Assembly (NCBI GenBank): GCA_012064385.1
Contig: QRDG01000344.1
Coordinates: 1 to 64,000, forward strand
Direction: 5' to 3'
DNA from: Puccinellia tenuiflora
Taxonomy: Eukaryota > Streptophyta > Magnoliopsida > Poales > Poaceae
Length of the DNA: 64,000 bases
The position numbers and the translations under genes were made by a program. Shown here one piece after another: positions 35,779-47,747 of this stretch (positions within the stretch are counted from its first letter, which is position 1; each line of letters opens with the position of its first letter). The notes beneath the pieces are model-generated. The model saw only the letters and a list, made by a program, of their open reading frames with translations. It had not been told where the DNA came from and did no database searches.

Positions 35779-38700
35779 ATGATGGCTTGTGGCAATTATG
35801 ATGATATGCATGATTTAAATGAGAGGTACTGTACTAGCTATTACCCTAAAAAGACCACTAAATTTAAGATTAGAGAGACACATGGTGGGGTTCGGCATGG
35901 TCTTTGTGAGGCTAATGTTGTGATTGGTGAGGCCGTGGCTTCAGGTTGTGATGATGCACCTGTAGCTTATACGGCATTTCAGTCGCCTGATTGGTGGATT
36001 GATACGGGGGCCAATCGACACATTTGTTCCGACCAGTCGTGTTTCTCTTCTCTACAGACTGGAGGAGGGTAGCACCGTTCTTATGGGTAACGGGTCTACG
36101 GCAGCTGTTCGTGGTGTGGGAAAAGTTGAACTAAAGCTCACTTCGGGCAAAGTTCTTACTCTGAGGAACGTGTTGTTCGTCCCTACCATAAACAAGAATT
36201 TAATAAGTGGTTCTCTGTTGTGTCGAGAGGGTTATAAACTGGTGTTTGAATCCAATAAATTTGTGTTGACCAAATTTGGGTCGTTTATTGGAAAGGGGTA
36301 CCTAAGTGGAGGTATGTTTCGCTTATCAGTGTTAGATTGTGACAACTTTGGTACATTTGCATATTCTGTATCAGATGGGTGTGTGTCACATATATGGCAT
36401 TCTCGCTTATGCCATGTGAATTTTGATAGCATATCTCGTATGAGCCGTATGAGTTTAATTCCCAATGTGAGCTATGAGAAAGGCAAAAATGTGAAGTGTG
36501 TGTGCAAGCAAAGCAACCCAGGAAACCTTTTATGAGTGTGCAGTTTAGAAGTACCGCTCCACTTGAGTTAGTACATTCTGACATTTGTGAAATGAATGGT
36601 ATAATTACCAAAGGAGGCAAGAAATATTTTATCACTTTTATTGATGATGCCACTAAGTATTGCTATGTGTACTTGCTTAGAACAAAAGATGAGGCGTTGC
36701 GTCACTTTCAAATCTATAAGGCTGAGGTTGAGAACCAACTAAATAGAAAGATTAAGCGGCTACGGTCTGATCGTGGGGGAGAATATTTCTCCAATGAGTT
36801 TGCTCGGTATTGTGAGTCCGCGGGCATTATTCACGAGAGAACCCCGCCATATTCACCCCAGTCAAATGGGGTTGCCGAGAGAAAGAACCGGACTCTAGAG
36901 GACTTGGTTAATGCCATGTTAGGGAGCTCCGGTATGGCAACGGCATGGTGGGGTGATGCGGTACTCACGGCTTGCTTTGTCCTAAATAGGGTGCCATCTC
37001 GTAATAGCGAGGTAACACCTTATGAAGGATGGGAAGGGAGAAAGCCGAACCTATCCTTTCTTCGGACGTGGGGTTGTCTCGCTAAGGTGAGTATACCACT
37101 ACCAAAGAAAAGGAAATTGGGACCTAAGACTGTTGATTGCGTCTTTCTAGGCTATGCAAGACATAGCACTGCTTATAGATTTTATGTGATTAAATCTGAG
37201 ACAGATGAGGTCACTATTCATACGGTGATAGAGTCTCGCGATGCCACATTTTTTGAGAACGTATTTCCTATGAGAGGTGATACTGTTGTGACGCATGTTG
37301 GCTTGAGTGAGATAGTCTCTACTTCTGATAGAGCTATTATGGCTGCTCCTGATGTGGAGTTGAGAAGAAGTAAGAGACAAAGGAACGAAAAATCCTTCGG
37401 AGATGATTATGTAACGTTTAACGTTGAGGATGAACCACGTACCCTTTCAGAGGCTTATGCGTCTTCAGATGCAAATTATTGGAAGGAGGCAGTCCGTAGT
37501 GAGATGGACTCCATCCTCACAAACGGAACGTGGGAAATCACAGACTTGCCCGTTGGTTGCAAACCGGTTGGGTGTAAGTGGATATTCAAGCGCAAAATGA
37601 GACCCGATGGTACTATTGAAAAGTACAAGGCCCGCCTAGTGGCTAAAGGGTTTACTCAGAAGGAGGGCGAGGATTATTTTGATACATATTCTCCCGTCGC
37701 TCGACTACCTACCATTAGAGTGCTTTTAGCACTAGCGGCTGCATGTGGGCTCCATGTCCATCAAATGGACGTAAAAACCGCTTTTCTAAATGGAGATCTA
37801 GAGGAGGAAATTTATATGGAGCAGCCGGATGGTTTTGTAGTTTCTGGACAAGAGAATAAAGTATGTCGGTTGATTAAGTCCTTGTATGGGTTGAAACAAG
37901 CACCTAAACAATGGCATGAGAAATTTGATAATACCATGACGTCAGTTGGCTTTTGTGTCAACGAGGCTGACAAATGTGTCTATTATCGATTTAATGGATC
38001 TGAGGGTGTCATCCTTTGTTTATACGTGGATGACATATTAATATTTGGTACTAACACCAAAGTGATTGATGACACTAAGTCGTTCTTGTGCCAGAACTTT
38101 GATATGAAAGATCTTGGGCAAGCTGATGTTATCCTTAATATCAAGTTGATTAAGGAAGAGAATGGGATTACGTTATCGCAGTCCCATTATGTGGAGAAAG
38201 TGTTGATTCGTTTTGGATTTTATGATTGCAAGTCAATCTCCACACTCTATGATCCTCAACTCCCGCTTCGAAAGAATGAAGGGCTTGGGAAAGATCAGCT
38301 TCGATATTCCCAGATTATTGGCTCCTTGATGTATTTGGCTAGCGGCACTAGGCCGGACATCTCATATGCTGTGAGTAGGTTGAGCCGATACACGGCCAAT
38401 CCAGGAGATGCCCATTGGCACGCTTTAGAGCGGGTGATGCGCTATCTAAAGGGAACCATGGATTATGGACTTCACTATTCCGGGAACCCATCGGTTCTGG
38501 AAGGGTATAGTGACTCTAACTGGATAACAGACTCCGAGGATATAAAGGCGACAAGTGGATATTTATTCACTTTGGCGGGCGGTGCGGTGTCGTGGAAGTC
38601 GTCCAAACAGACTATCCTAACTCGCTCCACTATGGAGGCTGAATTGGTGGCTCTCGATTCTGCCTCTGTGGAGGCTGAATGGTTGAGATTATTGTTGAGT

Positions 38701-39003
38701 GATCTACCAATATTGGAAAAGCCGATCCCGGCTGTAATTGTGAACTGTGACAATCAGACTTTGATTGTAAAAGTTAATAGTGGGAAAGATAATATGAAAT
38801 CGTCTAGACATGTGAAAATAAGAATAAAGTCGGTCCGACATTTGAGGCAGATTGGTGTGATCACAGTGGATTACATACGGTCTGAAAGGAATCTTGCGGA
38901 TCCTTTCACCAAGGGATTACCTCGAGCGGTGATCCAGGCAGCAAATAAGGGAATGGGACTCATACCCGTGGCAAGGATACTCAGTGGTGGAAACCAAGTC
39001 TAA
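35779..39003 (+). pseudogene. Copia pol (protease-integrase-RT-RNase H), unit A, frameshifted
   Basis: Domains run in Copia order: protease with WWIDTGANRHIC (about 35989-36024), the pre-integrase motif HIWHSRLCHVNF (near 36395), integrase with HSDIC, SDRGGEYF and NGVAERKNRT, RT with KARLVAKGFTQ (near 37630) and YVDD at 38023-38034, and RNase H with SWKSSKQ and STMEAELVALD. Two single-base shifts break it relative to unit B: an extra G near 36062-36069 and a missing A near 36485-36490. From 36496 to 39003 the frame is open. Gag and its zinc knuckle are absent before protease. The upstream hydrophobic reading frame lies within the candidate LTR and is probably not protein-coding. Confidence 0.9.
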
Positions 39004-39485
39004 CTGATCAGAGATCCCGTGAATTAGCAATTGGTAAAAACGAAGCCTAACTGGTATCTAGGAGTACAATAAATAAGAGTTCCCATTAGCTGCATGTACT
39101 CCGACTGTAAGGCAGGCTGGGCTACGCCCTTAATGAGTTCGAAGCCGTATGGCGAGAGGGCTGGAGAACTCACCTACGTGAGCATGATTGTGGGGTCGCA
39201 ATCAAGGAAGGTCGGGTAATTTCCTAAATGCTCATGAGAGAGATACAGGAGCATGACCGTAACGCTCCAACCCGAGACGCTTGGTACCCGCAGCCTAGTA
39301 TCGGTAGCGGCACGACGTAGTTGTGCACTACATGGTTCAAGTTCAAGGCGTACGCTACTTTTTCCTTGTGTATAAACGAAACTGTTGTCAATAGGTAATG
39401 TGGTTCAACCCGAAAGGCACCCTTACCGAATCACCGATATATAAACAGTACATACGAGGGCATATTGATGAGAAGTCCAATTGGG

Positions 39486-39501
39486 AAATTTCGGTGGGGA
39501 T
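39486..39501 (+). other. Polypurine tract of Copia unit A
   Basis: AAATTTCGGTGGGGAT immediately precedes the second LTR start (TGTTGGAA) and supports the plus orientation. Confidence 0.75.
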
Positions 39502-40721
39502 TGTTGGAATTTTCATGTGAAAATTCATTGAAATTTCCAATTGCTTTATTTCTGTTCACTGAAATAAATTGGAGATTAAAAGCTAAAGGAAAGGAACGTA
39601 TCCTACTTGTCATATGTGCTAGCTAAAGGGATAAGCCTAATGCTAATGGGCTGCTGGCTGTAACGTTGAGGAGGGCATGGACGTAGTCATCAGATCCTAA
39701 TTTCACGGCCTCAACTCGTGGTGGGCTTATCTCTTTAAGAGGAGCTAGCTTTGACGGGATAGGTACAGAACGAACAGGACTCTGTTCTCCTAGCGACCAA
39801 AAACAATTCTCCAGAAAACCACAGCGAGCTGCGGCGGCGTATCGGCAGATCGGGAAAATCTGCCTCAGTTGCACGGAGGCGTTGGCGACTGGGCGCTGCG
39901 GACTGCGGCAACAGTCTCCAGGCAGTGCAGCTCTGGCCTCCGGAAGGGTGCTGCTGTGGTTAGATCGACTCAGTGTTCTTCTCTCTGAGTACGTGAGTGC
40001 CTGGCTAGCTCTCTCGTCCCCTCGGTGTTTTGTGCTGCATCTCCCGAGTCTCAAGTTCGTCGATCGGCTCGCCACGATCTACGGGCAAGTGGTGTCGTAT
40101 CTCCGAGAACACGCGCTTGGGATCCCGCGGCTGGGCGGGGCGTAATTGTTCTTTGGGACAGCGACTACGTCGCGCTTCACCACGCTTCTCATCGGTTTTG
40201 AGTACCGTTGATCTGTGAGAAACTTCTGATCCCTTTTCGTGTTTTATGTGCATCGCTAATTGCTAGTAGTAGTCAATTATTGCTAGTTGTTAGTGTGTTT
40301 TGTGAAAACATATATCGGCAAAATTACTTGTGTAGCTATTTCTCTGATTGTTGCAATTGATTAGTTAGTAGCTAGTTTCTGTAGACTGTTTTATTTACTA
40401 GAACATGTTTACTAGCTACTGTCTGTGGGGTTCATTTGAGCCATTTGTGTATATCTTTTGCTCAATTAGTAGTCTAGCTACTTTGTGTAATTTTCAGTTT
40501 GCCGGTATTCGCACATATATTGAGAGCCACAGTGTAGACGTGTTTGGCTATACCATGTCAAATTATGTGATGAACCATTTGGTTCGGCTATTGGCTTATA
40601 TTTCCTTATGGGAAGCTTTTACACACTGTTTTTCTGTGAATTACTTTGCCTCCATGCATTTACTAGTTTTGGGAATTATTTCTATGTTTATAATAAGCCT
40701 GAAAGCATGTTACTTCCAACA
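39502..40721 (+). repeat. Second (shared) LTR of the tandem Copia element
   Basis: 1220 bp from TGTTGGAA to TTCCAACA, matching 34522-35753. By eye, differences concentrate in the first 900 bp, including indels near 40230-40325. The last 300 bp are almost identical. Confidence 0.65.
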
Positions 40722-40746
40722 ATCCAAAGAACAATTAGGAGTTAAC

Positions 40747-42610
40747 ATGATGGCTTGTGGCAATTATGATGATATGCATGATTTAAATGAGAGGTACTGT
40801 ACTAGCTATTACCCTAAAAAGACCACTAAATTTAAGATTAGAGAGACACATGGTGGGGTTCGGCATGGTCTTTGTGAGGCTAATGTTGTGATTGGTGAGG
40901 CCGTGGCTTCAGGTTGTGATGATGCACCTGTAGCTTATACGGCGTTTCAGTCGCCTGATTGGTGGATTGATACGGGGGCCAATCGACACATTTGTTCCGA
41001 CCAGTCGTGTTTCTCTTCTCTACAGACTGGAGGAGGTAGCACCGTTCTTATGGGTAACGGGTCTACGGCAGCTGTTCGTGGTGTGGGAAAATTTGAACTA
41101 AAGCTCACTTCGGGCAAAGTTCTTACTCTGAGGAACGTGTTGTTCGTCCCTACCATAAACAAGAATTTAATAAGTGGTTCTCTGTTGTGTCGAGAGGGTT
41201 ATAAACTGGTGTTTGAATCCAATAAATTTGTGTTGACCAAATTTGGGTCGTTTATTGGAAAGGGGTACCTAAGTGGAGGTATGTTTCGCTTATCAGTGTT
41301 AGATTGTGACAACTTTGGTACATTTGCATATTCTGTATCAGATGGGTGTGTGTCACATATATGGCATTCTCGCTTATGCCATGTGAATTTTGATAGCATA
41401 TCTCGTATGAGCCGTATGAGTTTAATTCCCAATGTGAGCTATGAGAAAGGCAAAAAATATGAAGTGTGTGTGCAAGCAAAGCAACCCAGGAAACCTTTTA
41501 TGAGTGTGCAGTTTAGAAGTACCGCTCCACTTGAGTTAGTACATTCTGACATTTGTGAAATGAATAGTATAATTACCAAAGGAGGCAAGAAATATTTTAT
41601 CACCTTTATTGATGATGCCACTAAGTATTGCTATGTGTACTTGCTTAGAACAAAAGATGAGGCGTTGCATCACTTTCAAATCTATAAGGCTGAGGTTGAG
41701 AACCAACTAAATAGAAAGATTAAGCGGCTACGGTCTGATCATGGGGGAGAATATTTCTCCAATGAGTTTGCTTGGTATTGTGAGTCCGCGGGCATTATTC
41801 ACGAGAGAACCCCGCCATATTCACCCCAGTCAAATGGGGTTGCCGAGAGAAAGAACCGGACTCTAGAGGACTTGGTTAATGCCATGTTAGGGAGCTCCGG
41901 TATGGCAACGGCATGGTGGGGTGATGCGGTACTCACGGCATGCTTTGTCCTAAATAGGGTGCCATCTCGTAATAGCGAGGGTAACACCTTATGAAGGATG
42001 GGAAGGGAGAAAGCTGAACCTATCCTTTCTTCGGACGTGGGGTTGTCTCGCTAAGGTGAGTATACCACTATCAAAGAAAAGGAAATTGGGACCTAAGACT
42101 GTTGATTGCGTCTTTCTAGGCTATGCAAGACATAGCACTGCTTATAGATTTTATGTGATTAAATCTGAGACAGATGAGGTCACTATTCATACGGTGATAG
42201 AGTCTCGCGATGCCACATTTTTTGAGAACGTATTTCCTATGAGAGGTGATACTGTTGTGACGCCTGTTGGCTTGAGTGAGATAGTCTCTACTTCTGATAG
42301 AGCTATTATGGCTGCTCCTGATGTGGAGTTGAGAAGAAGTAAGAGACAAGGAACGAAAAGTCCTTCGGAGATGATTATGTAACATTTAATGTTGAGGATG
42401 AACCACGTACCCTTTTAGAGGCTTATGTGTCTTCAGATGCAGATTATTGGAAGGAGGCAGTCCGTAGTGAGATGGACTCCATCCTCACAAACGGAACGTG
42501 GGAAATCACACACTTGCCCGCTGGTTGCAAACCGGTTGGGTGTAAGTGGATATTCAAGCGCAAAATGAGACCCGATGGTACTATTGAAAAGTACAAGGCC
42601 CGCCTAGTGG
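40747..42610 (+). pseudogene. Copia pol, unit B, frameshifted and truncated
   Basis: Protease and integrase read open to about 41980, across the two sites where unit A is broken. The integrase keeps HSDIC and NGVAERKNRT, and has SDHGGEYF where unit A has SDRGGEYF. An extra G near 41979-41981 and a lost A near 42347-42352 shift the frame. The copy ends in the N-terminal part of RT (KYKARLVA), so YVDD and RNase H are missing. It cannot encode a complete polyprotein. Confidence 0.9.
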
Positions 42611-42907
42611 CAAGCAGCAGCGGCAGCGCGGCAAGCTTTCTATCTCCAGTGAATTTCAGTACTAGTGTGGATTGATAAAAAAAAATTGCGCGGACAAAAT
42701 GGGTCGTCCCTGTTGGGGGCAGTGACCACAAACGGCCGGACACAGCCGGATACGTGTCCGTTTTGCAATCCAAACAGAACAAAAACAGACCAAACACAGG
42801 TCCATTGAAGATGGCCTAAGTAGTCACATACAACAAAAGGACTATCATCATGACGATGCGTGCCAGGACATCACGCCTTGGCGAGATATCAGCACAGCCA
42901 CCAAATT
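42611..42907. other. Intergenic junction DNA with an HLB1-like scrap
   Basis: Unrelated sequence starts where Copia unit B is cut. About 42822-42880 resembles the last exon and 3' end of the HLB1-like gene at about 49450-49525 (AGTCACATACAACAAAAGG and TGCCAGGACATCA shared). On the minus strand it reads RRDVLARIV where the gene has GRTDVLAGII. The remainder shows nothing recognisable. Confidence 0.55.
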
Positions 42908-42910
42908 TAA

Positions 42911-43285
42911 GGGCCTCTTTGGTTCACAGGAATTGAAAAGCATAGGAATACGAAAAACGTAGGAATAAAGTGTCATGACATGCGAAATCCTACAGGAACT
43001 GAAAACGCAGGAACCAGTTACACTAGTTGTTTGGTTGCAGCACAGGAAAAACGCAGGAATTTTACATAGAGTGGAGTACAAGTCATACTTGTCATAGACT
43101 CATAGGAATTTTTCCATGAGCTCCAACCTCTTGCTAGAATTCCTATGGGATTGTAGTATAGGAAAGCAATCCATAGGAATTTTGGAGGATTCATTCCTTT
43201 GAACCAAATGGATTCCGTAGGAAAAATTCCTATGGATTGGAATCCTACAAAATTACTTTGAAAATCCTTTGAACCAAAGAGGCCC
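42911..43285. mobile_element. Tourist-type MITE (PIF/Harbinger)
   Basis: 375 bp with terminal inverted repeats GGGCCTCTTTGGTTCA and the complement of TGAACCAAAGAGGCCC, flanked by the 3-bp duplication TAA at 42908-42910 and 43286-43288. The interior is full of TAGGAATT- and ATAGGA-like segments that pair between the arms. Non-coding. Confidence 0.93.
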
Positions 43286-43461
43286 TAAAATGGGCTTAAT
43301 TTGTGGGACCCCGAATCACAAGCCCAGCCCACTATCCTTTCGTCTTCGCCGAGGCCGCACGCCACGGCCCACGGGGGACCACCTCCAAGGCCGGCCGGAC
43401 CTCCGCGTGCTGTGGCTGCTGGCGGCGGCGCGTCGAGTCTCAAGAAGTACGGCGTCCGTCC

Positions 43462-43839
43462 ATGGCGGCGGTCCCTACCGGAATCAGCAGGGCCAGCGCG
43501 GCGGTGGCCAACAACAGCAGCGAGCTCCACTTCTTCCTGTCCTGCAACATCAGCCTCCTCCGCACCTCCAGCGTCCTCAAGGTGACAATTCCCCGAGCCT
43601 CCCTTTTCCCGTGCATTTTTTTTTCTATCACAGAACCTAAGGACGAGCGAGGTGGGATAGAGCGGCTCCTTAACAAGTTTCAGATCTCCTGTGGATTGGC
43701 TGGACCATCTTGCCTTCAGTGCGGTGGACATAGTTGAGGAGGACAAGGAGTGTGAGTGGCTGGCAAATTTGTTTCCTATCCTAGTTGATGAACTCTGCAG
43801 TTTCAACCATAGAGTGGTCTTCCCAGGCCATCAAGTTGT
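43462..43839 (+). pseudogene. Exon-like pieces of an unidentified plant gene
   Basis: The first piece (43462-43581) runs from ATG through MAAVPTGISRASAAVANNSS and LHFFLSCNISLLRT to a donor (AAG|GTGACA). The second piece follows TTTCAG at 43683 and encodes SPVDWLDHLAFSAVDIVEED, CEWLANLFPILVDELCSFNH and RVVFPGHQVV, with a donor-like GTGTATGT near 43837. Codon use and composition look gene-like. The phases do not join: the first exon ends in phase 0, while the second needs a one-base offset after the obvious acceptor. A possible third piece near 44181-44321 (RGVFTILPHIEKQIRKN) would overlap the convergent DUF594 gene. I do not recognise the family. Confidence 0.4.
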
Positions 43840-44267
43840 GTATGTCTCCTCTTTCCATTCTCCATGTTTACGATTTTCCTGTATTCTGTCATAAGAAAAT
43901 CATCATCTCTTCCATCTGGCAAGAACGAATGCTACATATCATTTGAAAGTTGTATTGAGTGCCTTCTCTCTGGGTGAAAGCATGCCTTTCATATATTCAG
44001 TTAGCTCTTCAGTTTATCCAGTTTAACTTACCAAGCAACTAAATATAATGATGCTTCCATACAATTTCAGAGAATCTTTGCGTGTGTGCTCGCCTCTGCT
44101 AAATGTTCTTAGATGTAGGTGGAATTGTGCTCTTGGAAATGTTGACTAACCTAATATTGATTTTTAATAATATTATTATAGAAGAGGAGTGTTTACAATA
44201 CTTCCACATATAGAGAAACAGATAAGGAAAAATCCAGCTAAACAACATCGTCAAAAGTTAAAAATAG

Positions 44268-46564
44268 CTAAACAGGAAAAGAAGTACAAGCATCTGCAGG
44301 TGCAGCAGAGTCATCCGTCCTGATGTCAATACCGAGGTGGGTGAGCAATGCCCAAAGAAGCGTGATCAGTTCACCGCCCCGGGCAATAGCCTTCACGTGC
44401 CCATCCATGTTGCTCGACGGAGCAACATACAGGATCATCTCCGACCAAAACCTGCGAGGGCCTTCCACACCGTCTCCTCTGCTTCGACCAACTCTACCAA
44501 TTGCCTTCCTAGCATCGCACCATTCCTGAGAACCTCGTGCTTGGATCTTGCCTCTAATCTTGAAAGGAGCAGCTCGACCAACTGCCGATACTTGCCTTCA
44601 GGTGTTGTCCCCGGAATACAGCCAGCGAGGCGCTCGGCATCCTTCTTTATGGCATTGTACAAGCTCTTGCACCACTCGTTGTCATCAGGAAGTAGCTCAG
44701 GATGGTAGGCCACCAAGTATGCACAATAACATGAGAGGTCAACGGCAGCAACCTTATCGTCCGAGGGAATCCGTTGTGACCTTGACCTGATTTCAAAAAT
44801 GCTTGTGGCGATGTGACACACAAGCATGGTAACGGCAATACCATCGGCGCTACTGAAGGTCGAAAGGAGCCTGTCGCCGACTTTTAGCTGCAGAATCCTA
44901 GGCAAATAAGTCGCACCATTGTTGCTTCGGCTTCTCTCGTAACTTCTCAGTGCTTTGACAATAGCAGTCTTAACTGCTGTGGGTACTTTTTTGTTTTGGT
45001 CGGGTAGATCCAGAAAACGCTGTAGAAGAACCACTGGAGTTTTCTGCGTGTGGAGCACCAAGACCGAGCATTGCTTCATTTTATCCTCCCAGTGCCTGAA
45101 CAGCTTGCATCTATGTCGTAGCACATAGCCAACACATTTTTTTATGGTACGAGATTGCTGCCAAGAAGCATGCCTTACCCGGGAGCATATTAGGACTACT
45201 TTTGTCCAATTTGACAAGATATAAGAAGCAATCTCTGCTACCTCTGTAAGCATAACCAGTGTAGACAGTAAAAACACCGGCACAATATCAAAGTATAGAT
45301 GCCCAACTCCAAAATATTGACCTGCCCAGTTCGAAATATGTGCTGGACCTTCATTACTGCAGACCCATGTACAAAGTAACTGCACCGTACTCGTATTGGA
45401 AAGTACTGCCAGATAACAGCATGTAATGATGGTATGAAGAACAATTATCAGTGAAACAAACATGCTGAAGATGGGCAGCCAACTCTTTGAATATGAGACT
45501 GGGAGGGGTGAATAATAGAAGTCATGAAGAAAAGAAAGCTCACATTCAATCACCCCAAGTAACCTCTCATCATCGTCGTCGTCGAGCAACATATGCCACA
45601 AGAAGTTACGAGCCCGCTTAAAGCCATACTCAGCAACTGTGTATGTTGCAAATCGACACCTTAACAGCTTGAACAATGCAAACGAAAAGCAAACATCTTT
45701 GAGACGGCTATCATTCAACTGCCACACTTTGTCAAGAGTAACTAAGCCATTGTCGTTGTTTATCCTTGCAATGTCACCTCTGTCGGACATCCGTTCAAAG
45801 ATGTAACCACGAGTATGCTTCCTCACCAGGACAGTGTCCTCTCCCGTAACTATAAGTGGTGGGGGTATAGTAGGCTCACTTGCCACCTCGCCATCCTGTA
45901 ATTGTTCCATGTATCCAACGATAAAACGAGGGCTGCGTCCAAGCATTAATGATTGTCTGGCCTTGTGCCATGCATAATACTTCAAAAGTAATTTCGCAAA
46001 GACAAGGGTAAACAGCGGAAGAATCATCCATTGTCCTCCATTAAGTACTCTAGTACCAAATTTATGCTCATAGTTTGCATGGTGTCCCATCAGCTGATAG
46101 CTCGCGAGATAGGATGCCCACATTGCTTGCACAAGTAGTACTACAGAAGGTCCAGCATTTCGACCTTCTCTAGCATCAGTGGCCACTATTCCAGTGGTAT
46201 TGATACCAAGAATGTGAACAAGACCAGTCCATATTAAGAGAAGGGTGATGTGTTCCCTTGGATCACAGTCCGCTGTTATTGCTCCTTTGGTCACTTCGGG
46301 AATGTTGATAGTAATCTCGCTATTAACACCGGAGACAACATGTGAGGCAATGGGCATGAACAAGGAGGTGGCACCGAGGAAGATGAAGCGAGTCAACCGA
46401 TGGTAGCGATAGCGATGGCCATAGGTGGCTATGCTGACGATGACTCCCATCAAGATGGTGTCCACCGCCATGAGAGCGTTGACTCTCAATAGCTTGCCTT
46501 GCGCCTTCGAAAAAAACTGCGATAAATGTGGGCTGCTGCACTCCTGAATGTCAAACCTGAACAT
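44268..46564 (-). CDS. DUF4220/DUF594 membrane protein, C-terminal frameshift
   Basis: A grass-expanded family of unknown function. I start at ATG 46564 (MFRFDIQECSS) because the longer frame upstream begins only with GTG. The N-terminal DUF4220 half has FFSKAQGKLLRVNALMAVD followed by about five hydrophobic segments, such as HITLLLIWTGLVHILGI and WMILPLFTLVFAKLLLKYY. Two more membrane segments lie mid-protein (WLPIFSMFVSLIIVLHTII and LYFDIVPVFLLSTLVML). The frame stops at 44435, just after VWKALAGF. The usual DUF594 tail (WSEMILYVAPSSN, then HVKAIARGGELITLLWALL) continues in another frame to TAG at 44268. One T seems to be missing from a T run near 44450, so the gene either recently lost its last 60 residues or carries a read error. 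A LINE sits 56 bp upstream. It is intronless as read here. Confidence 0.85.
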
Positions 46565-46620
46565 CAGTGCAAGGAAAAGATAAACACTAGACACACTCTG
46601 CTTGAAATCGCCTTACAATT

Positions 46621-47747
46621 TTTTTTTTGACTTCTTTATCATTTATATAGAACTTGTCAAATTCTTCAGCCATTTTTGTAGCCAAAAACGAAATGGAGCT
46701 GTGCAGTTTTTTATTTTCCCCTGCTACCATCTTATTTCTGGCTTGCCAAATCCACCATATTAAGCTTATTATTTTTGATCTCTGCTCACTTTCTAACATG
46801 AGTATCTCACTAACAAAATCCTGAGCATTCTGGCATCTTAACAATTTCTCTCTGACATTATTTACTTGAAGGTCTGACCAGTTTCCTTTTATTTTCTTAC
46901 ATTTGAGAAAAAGATGGGCTCCATCCTCATTAAATCTATTACAGATAGGACAAATAGGATCTAGATCTATCCCTCTCCTCATTAAGTTTACTCTATGTGG
47001 TAAACTATCATGGGCTATCCTCCATATTAACATTTTAACCTTCGGAGGGCATTGTAATTTCCAGATATGGATCCAATTAAAGGCTTTTCCTGTATCTTGA
47101 CATCCTGTCTGTCCATTTCTTTTAATATCTTCAAGCTGTCTTTGTAGTCTGTATGCAGATTTTACAGTAAACTGACCATTTTCTTCAAAATGCCAAGCCC
47201 ACTCATCTTGCATGTCCTCAAAAACAGGAATGGACAGAATGAGGTTTACATCTAGTGGCCAAAAGATTTCCTTCACCAACTGACTATCCCAAGAACCCGT
47301 GGTTGGATCAATTAACTCACTGACTTTTGTAATAATATTTTTTCCTTTTGTTGTTATTGGTCTTCTGCTCCAAAGTCTGGGTAACCAAGGGTCCTTCCAA
47401 ATATTTATAGATGTTCCATCTCCCACCCTTTTGATTATTCCCTGTTTAAGTAAGTTTATGCCTTTTAGAACACTTCTCCAAGCATAGGATATCCCAGTTT
47501 GATATTCAGCTTGTAGAACAGTAGTACTAGGATAATATCTTGCTTTGATTACTCTAGCACATAGGGATTCAGGCTTTGTGAGCAGGCGCCAACCTTGTTT
47601 AGCTAGCATGGCTAAGTTGAAAGTATAAAGATCCTTATACCCTAGTCCTCCCTCTCTTTTTGTTCTGGTGAGTTTATCCCATCCAAGCCAATGTATTTTA
47701 TTATCTTTGTCCTGCTGTGCCCACCAGAATCTATTAATAACACTATC
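46621..47747 (-). mobile_element. 5'-truncated L1-type LINE with 15-bp TSD, upstream of the DUF594 gene
   Basis: Flanked by AATCGCCTTACAATT at 46606-46620 and 47748-47762, with a T run at 46621-46628 that is the minus-strand poly(A) tail. A continuous minus frame (47609-46587) encodes the ORF2 C-terminus: SYAWRSVLKGINLLKQG, WAWHFEENGQFTVKSAY, the zf-RVT knuckle DPICPICNRFNEDGAHLFLKC (46955-46893 or so), and IWWIWQARNKMVAGE. No RNase H domain follows. The open frame and short clean tail suggest a fairly recent insertion. It separates the DUF594 start codon from its original upstream DNA. Confidence 0.93.

Larger units (their letters stand above)
34522..42610 (+). mobile_element. Tandem Copia retrotransposon, LTR-internal-LTR-truncated internal
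   Basis: A unit at 34522-39501 is followed directly by a second, truncated copy at 39502-42610. Both begin TGTTGGAATTTTCATG. The first is complete from LTR to polypurine tract. The second stops within the RT domain, where CGCCTAGTGGC gives way to unrelated DNA at about 42611. Two units sharing a middle LTR fit unequal recombination between LTRs followed by loss of the right end. No target duplication can be tested because the outer right LTR is gone. Both internal regions carry protease, integrase and RT but no recognisable Gag. Confidence 0.85.

Noticed and set aside
5464..42610. Gag-only and gag-less elements as a complementing pair
   Set aside because: They have different LTR sequences and lineages, and the pol copies are broken. 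Proximity is not evidence of cooperation.
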